A stretch of 64,000 nucleotides of DNA from Zygnema cylindricum (Eukaryota; Streptophyta; Zygnematophyceae; Zygnematales; Zygnemataceae): contig JBBHKE010002354.1 of assembly GCA_037447655.1 (NCBI GenBank), positions 124,001 through 188,000 of the forward strand. The letters are read 5' to 3'. Of the stretch, positions 20,624 through 32,248 are shown piece by piece; the first letter of the stretch is position 1; each line of letters opens with the position of its first letter. Both the position numbers and the translations under genes were made by a program. A model generated the notes under the pieces. That model was not told the DNA's origin. It did no database searches and was given only the letters and a program-made list of their open reading frames with translations.

Positions 20624-21663
20624 TGAAACTCTGAGACCTCCATAAGTCCTCAAAATGGACAGCTTCTAAGAACCCTCTAGGATAACCCTGACCCCTTTGT
20701 GTTTCAGCAAGAACAACTACTACCCTGGCAGACAATACCTCTGACCACCTTCACCCTTGTAAAGGCAAGACTCCTTTGAGTCGATAGCAAAAAAAATCTC
20801 TGAATTTGCTCCCCTAAGCAGTAAGTTTTGGAGGGTCAAAGTTGACCTTTTGTACAGAAGCTCTTTGGGAGAGAGGATCCTATCTCCTTATTTTTTTAAG
20901 TCCTATCTCTCTCACATACTCTATCTACTGATGTACGGAGCCAATCAGATTACACTTCCGTACACAAAAGTACAACTATCGGTGTACTTTCTGTACGGAA
21001 TCTGTACCACATGGCCTAAATGTCGACACGTGGTATATCCGGATTCGCTCCTTTAATCCTTGGAGATGCCGCGATCCAATGTCATTCCGCCACGTGTCAT
21101 CCGATGTGGCGAAGACCAAAAACCGCCGAAATCCTCTTCCGCGATCTCAGCGTTAATTCCGGCCGTCCGATTAAATTCACATTAAATCGTAGCCGTAATA
21201 AATACATGCGCGGTATTCGTTTCGCTAAAGAAATAAATGCGCGGTATTGATTTCTTATCCGTACCGTAATCCGTACTTTTACATTACTGGATCTATGTCT
21301 CCCGTAAACTATTTCAGTTAAATGAACTATCCTACGTCTTAATATTTAATTAAATATCAAACACTATAGTTCGTTACACTAAGTCTAGACTTAACGGTTA
21401 AGGCTACCGACTACCGGCTACTTAGGGGGCATAACATATCCTTTTAGTAAATAAACCCCTAATAGTAAATAAACTAATATATGTATTTCCCGTAAACCAT
21501 TGGATAGCCTAGGTAGCCATGGCTCTAGCTTCCTCTCCAATTTCTCAATGACTGCGACAAGTTTGAGAGTTGGAGAGAGATGTTAGAGGTAGACTGCCTT
21601 GACTTCTTTCTATATTTCTGTTTAGACCTAGAAATCACTTCAAACGGACCATTAATTTCTACA
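20624..21663 (-). repeat. N left LTR (3' LTR)
   Basis: 1040 bp. Near its core promoter it has the inverted W-box-like GGTCAAAGTTGACC (about 20834-20847). The D-arm-like part of the tRNA module (GACTTAACGGTTAAGGC, about 21388) is present, but the T-arm/B-box part is deleted in this copy. Confidence 0.9.
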
Positions 21664-21688
21664 TTCCCCTTATTTTCTAGTCAATCTT

Positions 21689-24600
21689 TTATTTGAGACC
21701 ACACTTCTTCCTGCAGAAAATCAGCTTAGGGGAAGGCACAGGTTTGGTCATCATATCTCCTACCATCTCACTATCTGGTCGGTACTCTAAACTGATTATT
21801 TTATTTTCTACTTTCTCTCTAACAAAGCTTAGTCTAATGTCCATATGTTTGGCTTTAAAATGATGTTTAGGATTGGCAGAAATAGCAATTGCTGCCTGAT
21901 TATCACAAAATATTTTTTGCACACCACTCTTAAGATGACCAAGTTCACCAAGTAAAGACTTGACCCACATCAATTCTTTTACAGCAGAGCAAGAGGCCAT
22001 ATACTCAGCCTCCATGGTGGACTGAGCAATAACCTTTTGCTGTTTGCTACTCCAACAGCAAGCCCCATCACCCACATAAAATACATATCCAGAAGTGCAT
22101 CTCCTCATCGGAGCATCACCAAAACTAGCATCACTCCAAGTAGTGATGTCAGTATTCTCCCCACCCAAATGCAACCATAGATCCCTAGTTCCTTTTAAAT
22201 ATCTAAAGACTCTCTTAGCTGCCTCCCAATCCCTCTTAGTGGGAGCATTTAGCCTTCTACTCAACACTCGTACAGCTGCAGCTAAATCCGACCGGGTACA
22301 ATTCATAAAATAGATTAGACCTCCAACTACTTGCCTTTAAGGAATAGTCTGCATGAAATTATGTTCGTCAGGAGATAATTCCTCATCTCAAACTATGACT
22401 CCTCCTTCCTCACTCCCCTCACTTCCCTTCTTCAATTCCATTGGAGTTGTACAACTATTAGCTTTATCCATCTGAAATTTTTCCAGCATGTTCCCTATTG
22501 CTTACTTTTGAGTTAATCTTATAATCTTTCTTTTTCTGTCTCTTTCTACTTGAATTCCCAAAACATATTTTGCTTCCCCCATATCATTTATTTCAAATCT
22601 CCTATTAGACTTGACCCACATCAATTCTTTTACAGCAGAGCAAGAGGCCATATACTCAGCCTCCATGGTGGACTGAGCAATAACCTTTTGCTGTTTGCTA
22701 CTCCAACAGCAAGCCCCATCACCCACATAAAATACATATCCAGAAGTGCATCTCCTCATCGGAGCATCACCAAAACTAGCATCACTCCAAGTAGTGATGT
22801 CAGTATTCTCCCCACCCAAATGCAACCATAGATCCCTAGTTCCTTTTAAATATCTAAAGACTCTCTTAGCTGCCTCCCAATCCCTCTTAGTGGGAGCATT
22901 TAGCCTTCTACTCAACACTCGTACAGCTGCAGCTAAATCCGACCGGGTACAATTCATAAAATAGATTAGACTTCCAACTACTTGCCTTTAAGGAATAGTC
23001 TGCATGAAATTATGTTCGTCAGGAGATAATTCCTCATCTCAGACTATGACTCCTCCTTCCTCACTCCCCTCACTTCCCTTCTTCAATTCCATTGGAGTTG
23101 TACAACTATTAGCTTTATCCATCTGAAATTTTTCCAGCATGTTCCCTATTGCTTACTTTTGAGTTAATCTTATAATCTTTCTTTTTCTGTCTCTTTCTAC
23201 TTGAATTCCCAAAACATATTTTGCTTCCCCCATATCATTTATTTCAAATCTCCTATTAAGATCGGTTTTCAGTAAATTAATTTATTCCATTGATTTACCT
23301 AAAACAAGCAAATCATCAACATAAATTGCAATAAATATAAAACCTTCCTCATCTTCGAAAACATAGATTGAGTGATCTGAGCTGATCCGGATATATCCCA
23401 GACCGGTAAGAAACTCATCAAGCTTCTTATTCCACTGTTGAGGCGCTTGTTTTAAACCATAAAGAGATTTAATCAGCCGACATACCTTACTCTTCTCTCC
23501 ATCCTCCACAAACCCTTCGGGTTGTCGCATGAAGATCTTCTCTTCCAATTCTCCATGCAAAAAGGTTGTCTTGATGTCCATTTGGTGCACTTCTACGTCT
23601 TCCGTTGCTGCTAGGCAGAGAAGTATGCGGACGGAGGGAAATCTGACAATCAGGGCAAAGGTTTCCTCGTAGTCAATTCCCTCCTTTTGTGTAAATCCCT
23701 TTGCCACTAATCGGGCCTTGTAGCGCTCGATTGTGTTATCTGGGTTCAATTTTCATTTGAAAACCCACTTACAACTGATTGGTTTTCGGTGAGGTGGACT
23801 ATCCACTAGCTCCCAAGTATCGGCTGCCGTAATTGAGGCCATCTCCTCATTGATGGGTGTCTTCCACCGGTTTCTCTCTTGACAAGTCATCGCCTCTCCA
23901 TAAGTTTGAGGTTCATCTTCATGAGATAGTTTAGTTACCTTGTTATTAACCTGTTTTTCTAGCAATCTTTTGCTACTTCTCCTTCTCCCCTCATAATCTG
24001 AGGTTGGAATAGATGGTTCTCGTGGATTCTTTGGAACAATCTCGGCTTCTCCCTTATCCCTTGATTCCGAATCAATTTCCATCACGTCTTCCGCTTCGGG
24101 TAGAGTTGTCACTAGAGTTTCCACACCCGAGTCTTTTTCGGTCTGATTTGTACCTGCATGAATTTCATCTTCTCTAAAACGTGGATATTTAGGAAGCTCA
24201 AAGTCATCAAAATTTTCTGACTCGAATCTGATTTTTACTGACTTTGTATACTTGAAGGGATCCACAGACTTTCCTTCATCCATAACTACTAGATGCTTTA
24301 CTAAGATTATATCTTCCCTTTTTAGATCATAAACTCTATATCCTTTAACATCCTCATCATATCCTAATAAGTATCCCATTTTTCCTTTAGGATCTAGCTT
24401 CAAATTAGACTGATCTGTATCTAGACTGAATACTTGACTGCCGAAAACCTTTAAGTGAGATATGTTTGGTTTCCGGCCTGTCCATCTCTCATAGGGTGTT
24501 TGATCTTTATAGTTGAAGTAAGAACTCTATTTTTGAGGTAATTAGCGTTGTTCATTGCTTATGCCCAAAACCTATTTCCTATCTTTTTATCTGACAACAT

Positions 24601-26650
24601 ACTTTTAGCACTATCACTTAGTGTTCAATTTAACATTTCAGCTACCCCATTCTATTCCGGGTTTTCTAGCACTGTCTTTTGGTGATGGACTCCATCTTCC
24701 CTCAAAAAAACCTCAAACTGGTTAGAAGTATACTCCCCACCATTGTCACTCCTTACTCTCTTGATTGGAGTTTCATGGAGTTTTTCACTCCATTCTTTAT
24801 AATGTCTATAACAATCCTGAGCCTTTGACTTGTTTTTCACAAAATACACCATGGAATACAGAGACCAATCATCATTGATAGTTATCATAAATCTCTTCCC
24901 CCCCCGGTGAGGGCACTTTAGCCGGTCCCCAAATATCTGTGTGTACTAAATCTAGAAATTTTTCTCCCTTATAGGTGTCTGTTTTGGGAAAGGGTAATCT
25001 GTGTGCTTTACCTTGAGCACACCCACTAGAATCACTCATGTTATCTCTCTCACTGAACTGAATCCTTTCCACCACTCCCATCTTTTTCATCTCTCTTAAC
25101 TTATCTAGATTCACATGCCCAAGCCTCTTATGCCATATCATAATATCATGAACACCAGTATAATAAAGTTTCTTTGTTTCATTACTTAAAATCAGCCTAA
25201 ACATCCCATGGCTACCTTTCTCAGCAATGAAATAGAAATCCTCCTCAAAACTAGCATTAAAGACTCCTTCCCTAGAGCTAGTAAAAAATCCCTTATCATC
25301 TAATACAAATGTAGAGATGAGGTTTTTGTTCAGCTCCGGAATAAACAATACATCAGAGAATGTTAATATGGATGTATTTCCTTATACTAACACTTTCAGA
25401 TCTACCGATCCTACAAGAGTAGTGGTGACTATCCTCACATCCCCGTAATCTATCTCTACGGTGGGAATCTTTCTTATCTTAGTGAACAAGTGCCTATCCT
25501 TACACATGTGCTTAGAGGCACCTGAATCTGCAATCCAACTTGCTTCTCCTTTCTATCCACCGTAATCACATTTCTGCCTTTGTGGAATTCCAACCTCGTT
25601 TATCGCCTCTAACTCCTCATCTAAAAGGAGCTCATCGTCCTCGTCCTCGGATTCCGCCTCATGTACCTGTGTCACAAGGGCCTTTTTCTTTCCTCTCGGG
25701 GTACCATCGGCCTGCCCCTCCTTTAACCGAAGCTCGGTTAACTTAGTGCACTCTGCCATATAGTGCCCCGGTTTCTTACAAAAATGACATAAACCTTTGG
25801 GAGCCCTTGGTTCAAACTCGTCAGCCTATTTTATCTGCTCCCTCCCCCATAGTTTCCGACTGGTTTCCAAGAATCCTTGTTCCTCCAATCGGTCGCTGTT
25901 GCCAAGGCTTGGCCACTCTTTCCTCCCCTTTGGATCTCAATCGTATTCTCTCGAACGAGAATCATCCCTACCACTGAGTTCTATATCCACCTTGAGTCCG
26001 GCAAGTACTAGATACAGTTGACTATGTTCTCGAACTCATCAAGTAACTTCATCAGTAAACAATTAACCTCTTCTTTTTCACTATTATTTTTTTCCCGCAC
26101 TCTCTTGCTCCATAAAGAGTGTAGCAAGCTCATTCCAAAAATCCAACATCTTCCCCCCTTTGTGTACATACTCCTTAACTTTTTGATATGCCAACTGTTG
26201 TTGAAGAATCGTACCACTTCGGTACATCTTTATGAGAGCCATCCAAAGATCGGATGCCCTTTCTACCTGCAAATGAGGACATACAAGCCCTTGAGTGAGA
26301 TGGCGTAGGATGAATTGATTTGCCGCCATATTGTTGAAGTCCCAGGTTTCAGTATCATTCTCCTCGATCCTCGGAATAGGTGACATGAATGCCGAACCAG
26401 TTGCTATTTGTGTGGTCGTCTCCTTCTCCTTTCCTTTGTCCACCACCTCTTCTTCTTTTGTTTCCTCCGTTGAAGGTGGATCCTCTTTCCTAGTGAATCT
26501 GCTTCCTCCAAACCCTAGAGGGATTCTAAGACTTGATGGACGCCTCAACCGTCCACTCACTATCCCCCAAAACCATTTTTCGCATAGAGCTCCTATCATC
26601 ATACTTTCCTAGTATATGAAGCCAGTTCCATTAAAGTTTGATACCCTAGA
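21689..26650 (-). pseudogene. N element gag-pol, decayed
   Basis: On the minus strand: Gag (26084-26602 and 26008-26217), zinc-knuckle/protease approach (25553-25759), intact protease motif D-S-G-A-S near 25525, integrase finger and core (24872-25348 and 24652-24888, with 'RSDNGGEYTS'), the linker and RT start (23753-24403), the RT core with 'YVDDLLVL' (23282-23749), then RNase H twice (22502-22957 and 21689-22306). Many stops and frameshifts separate the pieces. Domain content and order are copia-type. Confidence 0.87.
21957..23258 (-). repeat. 651-bp tandem duplication in N pol
   Basis: 21957-22607 and 22608-23258 are near-identical, with differences such as TCAAAC/TCAGAC and AGACCT/AGACTT. 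The unit is 651 bp, which is 217 codons, so the duplication itself preserves frame. It covers the end of RT ('[19 protein letters not shown]') through the first half of RNase H ('SAVKELMWVKS'). Confidence 0.93.
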
Positions 26651-26651
26651 G

Positions 26652-26666
26652 GGTGGGCCCATAACC
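26652..26666 (-). other. Half-tRNA(iMet) primer-binding site of N
   Basis: GGTTATGGGCCCACC on the minus strand directly follows the LTR end GTTTCA. It is identical to the E1 and H sites and is read as codons V-M-G-P-P after the LTR-encoded M-E-V-S-E-F-Q. Confidence 0.82.
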
Positions 26667-27715
26667 TGAAACTCTGAGACCTCCATAAGTCCTCAGAATG
26701 GACAGTTTCTAAGAAGCCTCTAGGATAACCCTGACCCCTTTGTGTTTCAGCAAGAACAAATGCAACCCTGGTAGACAATAGCTTTGACAACCTCCACCCT
26801 TGTATAGGCAAGACTCCCCAGAGTCGATAGCAAAAAAAATCTCTGAATTTGCTCCCCGAGCAAGAAGTTATGGAGGATCAAAGTTGACCTTTTGTATAGA
26901 AGCTCTCTGGGAGAGAGGATCCTATCTCCTAATTTTTCTAAGTCCTATCTCTCTCACAGACTCTATCTAGTCATGTACGGAGCTAATCAGATTACTCTTG
27001 CGTACACAAAAGTACAGCTGCCGGTGTACTTTCTGTACGGAATCTGTACCACATGGCCTAAATGTCGACACGTGGTATATCCGGATTCGCTCTCTTAATC
27101 CTCGGAGATGCCGCGATCCAATGTCATTTCGCCACGTGGCGATGACCAAAAACCGCCGAAATCCTCTTCCGCGATCTCAGCGTTAATTCCGGCCGTCTGA
27201 TTAAATTCACATTTAATCGTAGCCGTAATAAACACATGCGCGGTATTCGTTTCGCTAAAGAAATAAATGCGCGGTATTGATTTCTTATCCGTACCGTAAT
27301 AGGTACTTTTACATTACTGGATCTATGTCTCCTTTAAACTGTTTCAGTTAAATGATTTCTCCTACGTCTTAATATTTAATTAAATACCAAACACTACAGT
27401 ACGTATCACTAAGTCTATACTTAACGGTTAAGGCTACCGGCTACTTACCGTCTGGCAGGTACCAGGATCAAATCCTGGCCGCATCACATATCCTTTAAGT
27501 AAATAAACCCCTAACGGTAAACAAACTAATATATATATTTCTCGTAAGCCTCTGGATAGCCTAGGTAGCAATGGCTCTAGCTTCCTCTCCAATTTCTCAA
27601 TAACTGCGACAAGTTTGAGAGTTGGAGAGAGAAGTTAGAGGTAGACTGCCTCAGCTTCTTTCTATATTTCTATTTAGACCTAGAAAATACTTTAAACGGC
27701 CCATTAATTTCTACA
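26667..27715 (-). repeat. N right LTR (5' LTR)
   Basis: 1049 bp, partner of 20624-21663. It retains the B-box-like T-arm (27465-27475) that is missing from the left copy. Confidence 0.9.
27419..27484 (+). ncRNA. tRNA-like module in N right LTR
   Basis: ACTTAACGGTTAAGGC is followed by the hairpin CCAGG-ATCAAAT-CCTGG (B-box-like GGATCAAATCC, 27465-27475). Only three T follow downstream, so a Pol III terminator is weak here. Confidence 0.38.
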
Positions 27716-30700
27716 TGGTGTACTTTCATGTCTTCTACAGCTGCCAGACTGAGAAGTATCCTGACCGAGGGGAATCTGACGACCGGAGCAAAGGTTTCTT
27801 CATAGTCTATTCCCTCTTTCTGAGTAAAACCTTTGGCCACTAACCGGGCCTTATACTGCTCAATGGTATTTTCAGGATTCATTTTTAACTTGAAAACCCA
27901 CTTACATCCAATTGGTTTGCGATCAGGTGGAAATTCCATCAATTCCTATGTATCAGCCGCGATGATTGAAGCCATCTCTTCATTGATGGCTGTCTTCCAA
28001 CGGTTTCTCTCCGGGCAGTTCATTGCCACTCCATATGTTTGAGGTTCATCCGGATGAGAAAATTTAGTTACCTTGTTGTTAACTTGTTTCTCTTGAAGCT
28101 TTTTGCTGGTTCTTCTTCCTCCCTCAAACTCTGCAGCCGGAATAGATGGTTCCCGTGGATTCTTTCGAATCACCACGGCTTCTCTCCTGTCCCTCGGATC
28201 CATATCAGTTTCCACCACGCCTTCCGCTTCACGTATAGGTGTCATCGGTGTTTCCAAATCTTCCTTGGTTTGTTTTGAGCCTGCAATAATATCGTCCGAC
28301 CTTGCAAGAGTATCATCTTCTTGGAGACCCGGATAGTTAGGAAGGTGAAATGCATCAGAATTGTTTGACACAAATCTGATTCTGACTTATTTTGAGGATT
28401 TGAAGGAATCTACTGACTTCCCTTCATCCATAGCTACTAGGTGTTTTACTAGAATTATACCTTCTCTTTTTAGATCATACACTCCATACCCTTTTACATC
28501 CTCAACATATCCTAAGAAGTATCCGGATTTCCCTTTAGGATCTAGTTTCCAATTAGATCTCTTTGTATCCAAACTGAAGACTTTACTACCGAAAACCTTT
28601 AAGTGAGATAGATTTGGTTCTCGGCTGGTCCATCTCTCATATGGACTTTGGTCTTTCACCGTAGATGTAAGTACTCTATTTCTCAAATAATTAGCACAAT
28701 TAATAGCTTCGGTCCAAAATCTTTTTCCTATCTTTTTATCTGACAACATACTCCGGGCACTATCATTCAGTGTCCTATTCAATCTCTCGACAACACCATT
28801 CTGTTTCGGGTTTTTCGAAACTGTCTTTTGATGTTGCACACCATCCTCTCTTAAAAACACCTCAAACTGATTGGAGGTATATTCCCCTCCATTTTGACTT
28901 CTTACTCTTTTTATTGAGGTCTCGTGAAGCTTCTCGGCCCATGTTTTATATTGTTTGAAATACTCCAGATTTTCTAATTTGTTTCTCAGAAAGTATACCC
29001 AAGAGTACCGAGACCAATTATCGGTAATGGTTAGCATAAATCGTTTTCCTCCGGTTGATGGCACTCTTGCCGGTCCCCAAATGTCTGTGTGTACCAACTC
29101 AAGGACATTTTCTCCATTATATGTTGCTTCCTTTGGAAATGGTAATTTGTGTGTTTTAACCTGAGCACACCCACTGCAATCACTCACATTATCATTTTCC
29201 CCAAACAGTATCCCTTCAACTACTCCCATCATTTTCATTCTTTTTAGCTTTTCTAGATTCATATGCCCAAGTCTCTTATGGCATAACATAATATCATTGA
29301 CACGAGCATAGTAAAGTTTGAGTTTTTCATTACTTAAAGCAAGTATGAACATTCCTTGGCTACCTTTCTCAGCAGTGAAGTACACATCTTCCTCAAAGCT
29401 AGTTGTAAAAACTCCTTTTCTGGTGCTAGTTTCAAATCCTTTATCATCTAATACATATGTAGAGATAACGTTTTTATTTAACTCCGGAATAAACAATACA
29501 TCGAAGAACGTAACTATTGAAGTTTTTCCCTCCACTACGACTTTTAGATCTACCGATCTTACATAAGTAGGGGTAACTACCTTCCCATCCCCATATTCAA
29601 TCTCTCATGTAGGAATCTTTCTCAGCTTAGTGAACAGATGCTTATCCTTGCACATGTGCATGGAGGCACCTGAATTCACAATCGAACCTCTTTCACCTTA
29701 CAGTCCACCGAAAGCACATTTCTGCTTTCGTGGGATTTCGACTTCTGTCTTTGCCTCCCACTCTTCATCCAACAAAAGTTCATCGTCCTCCTCATCGGAT
29801 TCCTCTTCGAGAACCTATGTGACAAGTGCCTTTTTCTTCCCTCGTGTTTGACACCCGGTCTGCCCCTCCTTTATCCAAAGCTCGGTCAGTTTGGGACAAT
29901 CTGCCATGTAATGCCCGGGTTTCTTACAGAAATGACAAAGCCCCTTTGGTCCCCTTGTTCCGGACTCATCGGATTGATTTTTTAGGTCTTCCCCTCCATG
30001 ACTTCCAAGGGGTTTCCGTGAATCTTTGTTTCTCCAACTTGCTCCGGCCGCCAAGGCTTGTCTATTCTTAACCCCCACCGGATTTCGATTGTATTCTCTC
30101 GGACGAGAATCATACCGACTAGCGAATTCCATATCCACCTGGAGTCCGGCAGATCATGTCCCTGGTTCACAATACTCTAATACTCATCGGGTAGTTTCAT
30201 GAGTAAGCAGTGTACCTTTGCCTTCTTGGTTTCTACTTTTCTGGCACACTCTAACTCCATGAAGAGTATAGCCTGCTCATTGTAGAAATCGAGCATCTTC
30301 TCTCTTTTGTGAAAGTATCCATTGATCCTTTGATCTGCTAGCTTCTATTCCTAAATTGTACCGCTTTGGTACATCTCTATAAGCACATCCCACCGATCGG
30401 ATGCCCTTTCCACCTACAAATGAGGACCTACGATTCCCTGTGTGAGATGACGGAGAACAAAATACTTGGCCGACATGTTGTTGTAATCCCAGGTATCGAT
30501 GTCATTCTCCTCATTCCTCGAAATAGGAGACATGAAAGCATATCCGGTTGCTATAGGTGTGGTTTTCTCTTTTTCTTTCCCCTTTCCTATCACTATTCTT
30601 TCTCCGTCTTTTGTGTCCTCTGATGGTGATGGATCTGGTTTCCTACCAAATTTGCTTCCTCCAAGCCCTAGAGGAATATCAGGACCGGATAGGCGCTTTA

Positions 30701-30815
30701 CTCGCCCACTCACTATTCCCCAAAATCTTTTCTCACATAAAGCTCCCATCATCATACTCTCCAAGTAGATGAACCTAGTCCCATTGAATATGGGCACCCT
30801 AGAGGGTGGGCCCAT
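27716..30815 (-). pseudogene. H element gag-protease-integrase-RT start
   Basis: On the minus strand: Gag (30414-30815), knuckle C-X2-C-X4-H-X4-C within 29815-30138, protease site near 29680 with Asp changed to Asn (N-S-G-A-S), integrase (28387-29535, 382 open codons, with 'LCHKRLGHMN', 'TITDNWSRYS', 'NGGEYTS' and 'VVERLNRTL'), linker (27946-28371) and RT start (27716-27942) up to 'MKVHH', where N inserted. Several stops separate the segments. The LTR-encoded leader has a stop (M-E-V-S-K-L-stop) just before the primer-binding site. Confidence 0.87.
28387..29535 (-). CDS. H element integrase segment
   Basis: This 382-codon open stretch is the longest intact piece of H. It covers the end of the protease, the H-H-C-C finger ('CHKRLGHMN', 'CSGCAQVKTH'), the catalytic core (first D in 'TITDNWSRYS', second in a 'RSQNGGEYTS' context where the usual Asp is Gln, Glu in 'VVERLNRTL') and the integrase tail up to 'KHLVAMDEGKSVD'. 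Replacement of the second catalytic Asp suggests it is inactive. Confidence 0.82.
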   Translation of the reverse strand: MEGKTSIVTFFDVLFIPELNKNVISTYVLDDKGFETSTRKGVFTTSFEEDVYFTAEKGSQGMFILALSNEKLKLYYARVNDIMLCHKRLGHMNLEKLKRMKMMGVVEGILFGENDNVSDCSGCAQVKTHKLPFPKEATYNGENVLELVHTDIWGPARVPSTGGKRFMLTITDNWSRYSWVYFLRNKLENLEYFKQYKTWAEKLHETSIKRVRSQNGGEYTSNQFEVFLREDGVQHQKTVSKNPKQNGVVERLNRTLNDSARSMLSDKKIGKRFWTEAINCANYLRNRVLTSTVKDQSPYERWTSREPNLSHLKVFGSKVFSLDTKRSNWKLDPKGKSGYFLGYVEDVKGYGVYDLKREGIILVKHLVAMDEGKSVDSFKSSK

Positions 30816-30819
30816 AACC
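30805..30819 (-). other. Half-tRNA(iMet) primer-binding site of H
   Basis: GGTTATGGGCCCACC on the minus strand directly after the LTR end; same 15 bases as in E1 and N. Confidence 0.8.
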
Positions 30820-31818
30820 TACAACTTTGAGACCTCCATTAGTACTCAAATTAGGCAGCTTGCTAGAAGCCTCAAGGATAACCTCAGTTCTTTAATGTTT
30901 GTCTAGATATTGCTGACACCCTGACATAATATAGACTAACCAGACTACACCCTTTGGAAGAGCTGACTCCCCTAAGTTTGCCACAAAAAAAATCGTTGAA
31001 TTTGCTCCCTTGAGCAGTAAGTTATCAATGGTCAAAGATGACCTTTTATACAGAAGCACTCTGGGAGAGAGGCTGCTACCTTAAAATTTTCTAAGTTCTG
31101 AACCCCTCTCTTATCCCTCTATTACTGAAGTACGGAGCCAATCAATTCAGTGTACAGTACAGAAAGGTACTTGGCCCGGGGTACTTTCCGTACGGCCATT
31201 GTACGAAATGACCAAGAAGATGACGCCTGCCATTTCCGGGTTCGCCATGGTATGTCACGGAGATGCCGCCATCCAATGTCATATTGCCACGTGTCACTCG
31301 ACGTGGCTGGGACCGCAAAGCGCCAAATCGTCCATTCCGCGATGCCGGCTTCTTCCTCCGCCGTTTGATTGACATTTACCTTAATTTATAGCCGTTAAAA
31401 TACAAACATTACTTTTAGATGTGATTCTATCTAACTATGTCTGTGTGATTGTAGTCCGTTCGCCAGTTAAATGAACTTTCCTATTTGTACATCTTTAGGT
31501 ATCTATCATACCCTATATACCTCGACAGAGGTGCTAGGCTACATCGTAACGACGCTGGTCTATTCAGACGGACGGTAGGTACCAGGATCAAATCCTGGGT
31601 GCGTTAACCTTTTTGGTAAGTTTAACAAAGGATTGCCTTCTAACTCTAGGAGCAGCATAGGTAACCATGGCTCTAGCTTCTTCTTCAGCCTCCAGTGACT
31701 ACAACAAGTATGGGGCTAGAGAGAGAAGTTAGAAGCAGGTTGCCTCTGCTTTTCCTTCCTCATTTTAGATTACTTAAAAAACCTAGAAATTACATAATAA
31801 AACCCTTTAATTTCAACA
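30820..31818 (-). repeat. H right LTR (5' LTR)
   Basis: This 999-bp uninterrupted copy starts TACAACTT, where TG is expected and is present as TGCAACTC in the left copy. It has a minus-strand TATA box TATAAAAGG (31042-31050) and an inverted GGTCA/TGACC motif just downstream of it. Confidence 0.9.
31528..31614 (+). ncRNA. tRNA-like Pol III-type module in H right LTR
   Basis: The T-arm hairpin CCAGG-ATCAAAT-CCTGG (B-box-like core 31585-31595) is followed by T5 (31610-31614), with a D-arm-like GCTAGGCTAC upstream. It is the same arrangement as at 19060. Confidence 0.42.
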
Positions 31819-31836
31819 AGGTTGGCGTTGTAGTAA
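31819..31836 (+). other. RT/RLE copy 1 tail beyond H
   Basis: AGGTTGGCGTTGTAGTAA matches the RT/RLE copy 2 tail (GGTTGGGGTTGTAG, about 50407-50421). It continues the sequence interrupted at 12519, which supports H as an insertion into this element. Confidence 0.7.
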
Positions 31837-32238
31837 TGTTGTCTTTTTGGAAAGCTTTCAGTCTCAGAGCAGCGCAGCTGCTTTACAGACAAAGCAGCGC
31901 AGCTGCTATACAGACAGATCAGCGCAGCTGCTATACAACAGAGCAGCGCAGCGGCTATACAGCAGAGCAGCTGCTATACAACAGAGCAGTTGTTATACAG
32001 CAGAGCAGCGCAGCAGCAGAGCAGCGCAGCAGCAGAGCAGCTGCTATACAGCAGAGCAACGCAGCAGCAGAGTAGCGCAGCAGCAAAGCTTCAACACAGA
32101 CAGGACAAGGCAACCATGATTATTTTTGATATGGTCCGTACGGACAACGCAACATCTAATATTCTTAATGTGATTCTGTACAGGATAGAGCAACTACGAT
32201 AGATACGATTCTAGTTAGCTTAGTGATAGCTCAGTGGT
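31837..32238 (+). repeat. C1-family LTR, partial, ends at assembly gap
   Basis: It starts TGTTGTCTTTTTGGAAAGC like the C1 LTRs and contains the GCAGCTGC/CTATACAGCAGAGC repeat array (31866-32090), followed by the conserved CAACACAGACAGGACAAGG block. It is cut by the run of N at 32239. Confidence 0.88.
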
Positions 32239-32248
32239 NNNNNNNNNN
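32239..32248. other. Assembly gap (10 N)
   Basis: Ten N characters, probably a placeholder of unknown true length. The LTR on its left is incomplete, so sequence is missing here. Confidence 0.98.

Larger units (their letters stand above)
20624..27715 (-). mobile_element. N: copia element nested in H's RT
   Basis: LTRs 20624-21663 and 26667-27715 bound a 5.0-kb internal region. The termini are TGAAACTC and TTCTACA in plus-strand reading. The 5-bp duplication TGGTG is at 20619-20623 and 27716-27720, splitting H at the RT codons for V-H-Q-M-D. A half-tRNA primer-binding site is at 26652-26666 and the polypurine tract is near 21664-21675. The internal pol is decayed and contains a 651-bp tandem duplication. 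Confidence 0.93.
12520..31818 (-). mobile_element. H: copia element containing two nested insertions
   Basis: The left LTR (12520-13014 plus 18854-19354) and right LTR (30820-31818) bound an internal region split into RT/RNase H (19355-20623) and gag-protease-integrase-RT start (27716-30819). M2 sits inside the left LTR and N inside RT. H itself interrupts the RT/RLE tail: the flanks GGGTT (left) and AGGTT (right) match at 4 of 5 bases, and the joined flanks match copy 2 at about 50405-50420. Removing M2 and N leaves an element of about 6.4 kb. Confidence 0.88.
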
